From the NCBI GenBank assembly GCA_903832475.1, contig CAILBQ010000443.1, forward strand, positions 1-27,313: a stretch of DNA of 27,313 nucleotides, in the 5' to 3' direction. The translations under genes and the position numbers were made by a program. This document shows positions 23,714-27,313 of this stretch, one piece after another. The notes under the pieces are model-generated. The model searched no databases. It was not told the origin of the DNA and saw only the letters and a program-made list of their open reading frames with translations. The DNA is from an uncultured Acidobacteriota bacterium (GTDB lineage Bacteria > Acidobacteriota > Terriglobia > Terriglobales > Acidobacteriaceae). The first letter of the stretch is position 1. Every line of letters starts with the position of its first letter.

Positions 23714-23851
23714 TGTCTGCCGGCTTTCCATGCGAGTCAGCGCATCGAGAGGAATATACTCCATTCCCGATGCAAGGAACACATCGCATGAGCGGCCATT
23801 CCTGATTCAACAGATGCGGAAGGTATTCGCACTGGCTCGCAGCGATCGCAG

Positions 23852-23885
23852 GGCAGGACTGGAGCTTTCTCAGCAAAGTCCTGCC
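23852..23885. terminator. Nine-bp inverted repeat between amine oxidase and NHL genes
   Basis: GGCAGGACT (23852-23860) and AGTCCTGCC (23877-23885) pair perfectly around a 16-base spacer. The hairpin begins 35 bases after the stop of the amine oxidase on the minus strand, but has no following T-run. It could be a terminator or an operator of the downstream NHL gene. Confidence 0.5.
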
Positions 23886-23919
23886 TCGCGGAATTCGGCA
23901 TGCCTGTACGCATCCCGTC

Positions 23920-25842
23920 CTAGTCGTGTTTGCAGCAGGATTTTTCTGTTTTCGCGGGCGCTGAGGGCGGCACATCGTTGGCTGGATTCTCATCGAAAAA
24001 TCCGTTCGGCTTGAGCAAAAACCCGATGTACGCCGTCGGCATCACCGGATAATCCTCGGCACGCGGGATATGCGTGTGGCCAAACGTGTACCAGAAGACC
24101 ACGTCGGTGTTTTCAATGGGCCGGTCGGCCGCGGTCCACTGTCCCAGCCCCGCGCCTTCGCCGCTCTGGTTGGGAAAGTCACCGGCCGCGTACTTTTCGT
24201 CTGCCGCGAACGGCGTCACCCACACGTGGTGATCGACAAACCGCGCCCGCTTTCTCCACCATGCGTTGCGGGAAGCCAGTGGATAGGCGTTGTCGCCGGG
24301 GAAGAACTTGTAAGCTGGGGGCTTGCCCATGGCATTCTTCACATTGGGGTTGATGAACTTCCACGTCCGCCCCGTTTCGAGATTCAGATGCGCCCGCGCC
24401 TGCTGTTCCGTGCGGAGATTCGTCGCCTTCATGTGGAAGGCGTTCTCGAAGGAGTTGTTCTCATCGATGGGATCGGCGACGGCGTCGAGTTGCTGCACGG
24501 TGTTTTGCATGCCGTCCACTCCCACGTCGAGGCGCACGTTGAAGAAGTGCTGATGATTGGGCGCGTACAGCAGCGGCGCGATGACCGTGCCGTGAATGGG
24601 ATCCTGACCCTCGCGCACGGTGGCCAGCGAGAGAATCCCGGTCAGCTTGATCTCAAACTGAATATTGCCATCCTGGTAGAAGTACCAGAAGAAGCCGTAC
24701 TCATAGTTCTCCACTGTCGAGATCGACGAGATCACCAGCCGCCGCGAGCGCCGCACTTCCGGCTTGTCGGGCAGGCGCCGGTCGGTGTGCTTCCAGAGAA
24801 TGCCGAAGTCTTCTTCGTGGATGCAGATGGCGTTGGGTATCGTCAGCGCACCTCCGCGGCTATCGCACAGATGCGCGTCGAGATAGTGGATGTAGCCCAG
24901 ACAATCGCAGCCCAGGCGCAGCGAATTGGCGCACATCCCCATGCCATATTCGCCCACATCGAACGCGTTCTTGCGCACCTGCTGCGGCTGCGGATCGCCG
25001 TAGGGCACCACCATTTCGGTCAGCGAAGTGCGATAGAGGATCGGCCGCTTCTTTCCCTTGTCGGTGTAGCGTATGTCATGCAGCGTCAGGCCTTCGCGCG
25101 CGTTGAAGCCAATGACGATGTCCCACTTCTGCCAGGAGATCTCGTTGCCATTCAGCGTGAAGCTGGGTCCTTCGGGCTGTGTGATGACCAGCGGCTTGAT
25201 ATCCGTGCGTTGGTTCGGGATCCGGTCGGCGGCATAGTTGCCGGGGTTCGGAGGCAGCGGCCACTGGCCGTACTCTTCGACGCGGATCACCTGCATCAGG
25301 TTGAGATCGACTACCGGGCGAATGCCTTCGATGGGGCGCGCGTATCCATTGTCGGTCGGGTCGGAGCGGAGGAAGCAGAGCGGCCGAGTGAGGCGGCGGG
25401 TGCGGTCTTCTTCCGAGCCGTAGTTGCCGGCGCTCCAGATATCGACCATGACCAGCGAGGTATCGGTGATGCCGTAGTGGCGCTCAAGGGCGGCGCGGAA
25501 TTCCGGGCTGGCAATCACTGCCTGCTCGCACTCGATCTGCTCGTCGACTGAGAGCGTCGGCTGCGAACCGGCGGGCGCAGCAGTCTGCGACACAACGGCA
25601 CCGGCGGTCAGGTCGAGGACGATGGCATAGGCCGTGTTCGTACGGTTGTCGAAGAGCACGGCCTCTGCCTCGCGCGCGGGCGCTTCGTTTCCTGTCCAGT
25701 TGTAGACCAGCGTTTTGTCCGGTTCGCGCAGCATGATGCTGATGACCCGCGTTGTGGCAGTAAAGGTAGCAAGAGTGCGGAGGAGGGCGACAGCCTGCGC
25801 AACTTCGGCAGCGCTGAGCGGCTGGAGAGGATGAAAGGGCAT
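23920..25842 (-). CDS. Copper-containing primary-amine oxidase
   Basis: This enzyme oxidises primary amines to aldehydes with release of ammonia and hydrogen peroxide, using copper and a self-made topaquinone. The 640-residue product matches bacterial amine oxidases such as the Arthrobacter enzyme in length and spacing. The topaquinone Tyr380 lies in TVENYEYG, the catalytic base is Asp295 (FDVGEYGMG), and copper ligands are His430 and His432 (NHQHFFNVRLD). A third His is in FGHTHIPRAEDYPVMP. The substrate-channel stretch YRTSLTEMVVPYGDP is intact. I chose ATG 25842, with AAGGAA upstream; an in-frame TTG at 25866 is the alternative. There is no signal peptide, so it may be cytoplasmic. The C-terminus ends in SCCKHD, an unusual Cys-Cys tail that could bind copper. 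The gene diverges from the TPR gene. Confidence 0.95.
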   Translation of the reverse strand: MPFHPLQPLSAAEVAQAVALLRTLATFTATTRVISIMLREPDKTLVYNWTGNEAPAREAEAVLFDNRTNTAYAIVLDLTAGAVVSQTAAPAGSQPTLSVDEQIECEQAVIASPEFRAALERHYGITDTSLVMVDIWSAGNYGSEEDRTRRLTRPLCFLRSDPTDNGYARPIEGIRPVVDLNLMQVIRVEEYGQWPLPPNPGNYAADRIPNQRTDIKPLVITQPEGPSFTLNGNEISWQKWDIVIGFNAREGLTLHDIRYTDKGKKRPILYRTSLTEMVVPYGDPQPQQVRKNAFDVGEYGMGMCANSLRLGCDCLGYIHYLDAHLCDSRGGALTIPNAICIHEEDFGILWKHTDRRLPDKPEVRRSRRLVISSISTVENYEYGFFWYFYQDGNIQFEIKLTGILSLATVREGQDPIHGTVIAPLLYAPNHQHFFNVRLDVGVDGMQNTVQQLDAVADPIDENNSFENAFHMKATNLRTEQQARAHLNLETGRTWKFINPNVKNAMGKPPAYKFFPGDNAYPLASRNAWWRKRARFVDHHVWVTPFAADEKYAAGDFPNQSGEGAGLGQWTAADRPIENTDVVFWYTFGHTHIPRAEDYPVMPTAYIGFLLKPNGFFDENPANDVPPSAPAKTEKSCCKHD

Positions 25843-25881
25843 AAGGGAAGAATTCCTTTCGAGCAACGGGCTTGTGTGCGG

Positions 25882-25907
25882 AGTATAGATTCGTGGCCGC
25901 GGGTCAA
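25882..25907 (-). promoter_or_regulatory. Candidate promoter of the amine oxidase gene
   Basis: On the minus strand, TTGACC (25907-25902) and TATACT (25887-25882) lie 40-65 bases before the start. Both boxes match well, but the 14-base spacer is short for a standard housekeeping promoter, as seen in some metal- or redox-activated ones only with longer spacers, so this is tentative. Confidence 0.3.
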
Positions 25908-26004
25908 CTATCCCGGATGCGGATCATTCTTGTGTTTTATCGATCGAGCTTGCGGAACACGGTTTCGAGTTGCGCATGTCAGGCGCGGGCGCTATGGTTT
26001 GCCC

Positions 26005-27313
26005 ATGACCATGCGACGGCGACTCATGGACACAACGGCTTTCATGGCCATGATCGCATGCCTTTGGCCGCCGCGGACGTCTTCTCAACAATCAACGCCG
26101 CCACCCTCTCCGCAATCTGCGCAAATTTCAGCGGCAAAGGAGAAAGCCGAGGGCTTTCCAAACCTGTTGAAGCAAGGCTTTGCGTTGCACCAGAAAGCTC
26201 AGTTCGCCGAAGCAATTCCTGTCCTTGAGCAGGCCAGGAAGCTTGAGCCGAATGACTACTTCGTCAACCTTCTGCTGGGTATCGATCTGCTGCGCGCGGG
26301 AAAGCCTGCCGAGGCCGTGCCTCGCCTTACGCTGGCTGCGAAGGTCAATCCAACAGAGGAGTTTCCCGAAGACTACCTGGGCGAGGCGCAGGCCTCCCTC
26401 GGCCACGCCGCGCTGGCCGCGGCGGCCTATGAGCAAGCCGTGGTGCGCGGCCATGGCTCCGAGCAATCCCTGGAAGCCTGGGCCGGCTTCGCGCTGGAAC
26501 GCTTTCGCCAGATCAACGAAACGCTGCGCGCTTCCGAGGCCGGAGTTGCCGTGGCGCGGCATTTGCTGCAGGCTTCCATGGACGAAAAGCCGGGCCAAAG
26601 TTCCGAGGAGTGCGACGCGCGAATCCCCGGCCTGGAAAGAAGATTGGCGTTGAAGCCAAAATACCTCGATGCCGATGCGGCATACGCGCTGTGCACTTGT
26701 TACGCCGTCGTAGCCGGCGACGCCGCATCCCGGTTGCAAAACCAAGTGGAAGATCTCGCGGCCGTGCATCGTTTGCGCGGCGACGTGCTGCTTCGGCTGA
26801 AAGGCGATGCGGCTGCGGCTGCCGCGGAATACCAGCAGGCTCTCGCCATTCGGCCACGCGATCCCGCCTTGCTGGAACGGCTGGCCGGCGCGCAGTTATC
26901 CGCCGGCGATATAGACGCAGCGAAACAATCGGCGCAATCTGCACTGAAGCTCAACCCAACGCAGCGCGGCGCCATGCAGACGCTGGCCATGATTGCCATG
27001 AGCCAGCGAGACTACGACGCCGCCCTGCCTATGCTGCGTCAGCTTGCCGAGCAGACGCCCGCCGATCGCACTGTGGCTGTTGAGTTAGGGACCGCCCTCG
27101 CCCTGACCGACGCATCCAAGGAAGCACTGCCGCTGCTCAAGTCCGCGCTGGATGCGGGTTATCCCGATGAGAAGGGCGCCTTGCACGCTTTGCTGGCGCG
27201 GGTGTTGCACAGGCTTGATCGCGAATCCGAAGCGCAGGCGGCCGAGGCCGAAGCGCGCCGTTTATCCGACGCCTACCAGGCGCATGCTTCCGAAACCCCA
27301 GCGCCTGGGGACA
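26005..27313 (+). CDS. TPR protein, probably periplasmic (C-terminus off the right edge)
   Basis: The frame is open from ATG 26005 to the window edge (436 codons), so the end is missing. The N-terminus is basic then hydrophobic (RRRLMDTTAFMAMIACLW), consistent with a signal peptide, followed by a Pro/Gln/Ser linker. From about residue 55 the protein is built of tetratricopeptide repeats: LLKQGFALHQKAQFAEAIPV, ALAAAAYEQAVVRG, AAAEYQQALAIRPRDPALLE, GDIDAAKQSAQSALKLNPTQ and DYDAALPMLRQLAEQTP. There is no obvious ribosome site; ATGs at 26011 and 26026 are alternatives. TPR arrays scaffold other proteins; no partner is identifiable. It diverges from the amine oxidase gene across 162 bases. Confidence 0.85.
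   Translation, partial: MTMRRRLMDTTAFMAMIACLWPPRTSSQQSTPPPSPQSAQISAAKEKAEGFPNLLKQGFALHQKAQFAEAIPVLEQARKLEPNDYFVNLLLGIDLLRAGKPAEAVPRLTLAAKVNPTEEFPEDYLGEAQASLGHAALAAAAYEQAVVRGHGSEQSLEAWAGFALERFRQINETLRASEAGVAVARHLLQASMDEKPGQSSEECDARIPGLERRLALKPKYLDADAAYALCTCYAVVAGDAASRLQNQVEDLAAVHRLRGDVLLRLKGDAAAAAAEYQQALAIRPRDPALLERLAGAQLSAGDIDAAKQSAQSALKLNPTQRGAMQTLAMIAMSQRDYDAALPMLRQLAEQTPADRTVAVELGTALALTDASKEALPLLKSALDAGYPDEKGALHALLARVLHRLDRESEAQAAEAEARRLSDAYQAHASETPAPGD

Noticed and set aside
24070..25551. Plus-strand frame of 493 codons opposite the amine oxidase gene
   Set aside because: It is antisense to a complete copper amine oxidase and has shadow-type His/Arg/Val composition.

Overview
The window looks like a piece of an Acidobacteriota chromosome, probably from the Terriglobia (Terriglobales/Acidobacteriaceae/Koribacter-like). 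This is inferred from gene style, not from a marker gene. The signs are high GC, large secreted beta-propeller/Ig-like proteins, TPR membrane proteins, multi-PAS soluble histidine kinases, a fused AroD-AroE enzyme and small acidobacterial hypothetical proteins. No rRNA, tRNA, CRISPR array, transposase or phage gene was seen.

Layout. 1-2796 (minus, runs off the left edge): a large surface lipoprotein with propeller and IPT/TIG regions. 2797-3364: a non-coding stretch with three parS-like palindromes (core TTCCACGTGGAA) in about 130 bp. 3365-4015: pgsA, followed by a bidirectional-looking hairpin terminator and a convergent solitary GvpF/GvpL-like gene (4086-4925). 5417-7846: a large signal-peptide/TM/TPR protein of unknown role. 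7847-8170: REP-like hairpins and a degenerate 40-bp tandem repeat. 8171-13824 (all minus): a five-PAS histidine kinase, a proline-rich protein with a C-terminal membrane anchor, and a bifunctional AroD-AroE shikimate-pathway enzyme.

14008-16848 (plus): an M3 oligopeptidase followed by a short-chain dehydrogenase. 16856-17509 (minus): a membrane-anchored protein of unknown function. 17867-18766: PgeF/YfiH. 18778-19080 (minus): HU. 19365-20129: a GT2 polyprenyl-phosphate-type glycosyltransferase, followed by a previously unlisted 31-residue membrane peptide gene (20207-20302) with a perfect AGGAGG. Its stop codon shares a CTAG with the stop of a convergent ABM-domain monooxygenase. Two small coupled ORFs lie upstream of the monooxygenase. 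21131-23713 (minus): a secreted NHL-repeat propeller. 23920-25842 (minus): a complete copper amine oxidase. 26005 to the right edge: a TPR protein.

The genes do not form one pathway. Housekeeping functions (phospholipid, shikimate, nucleoid, peptide turnover) are mixed with envelope and secreted proteins typical of soil acidobacteria. The strongest non-gene signal is the parS cluster, which suggests the region may lie in the origin/centromere domain of the chromosome. The best candidates for undescribed biology are the solitary gas-vesicle-family gene, the 31-residue membrane peptide, the overlapping small-ORF set at 20299-21049 and the structured intergenic repeats.
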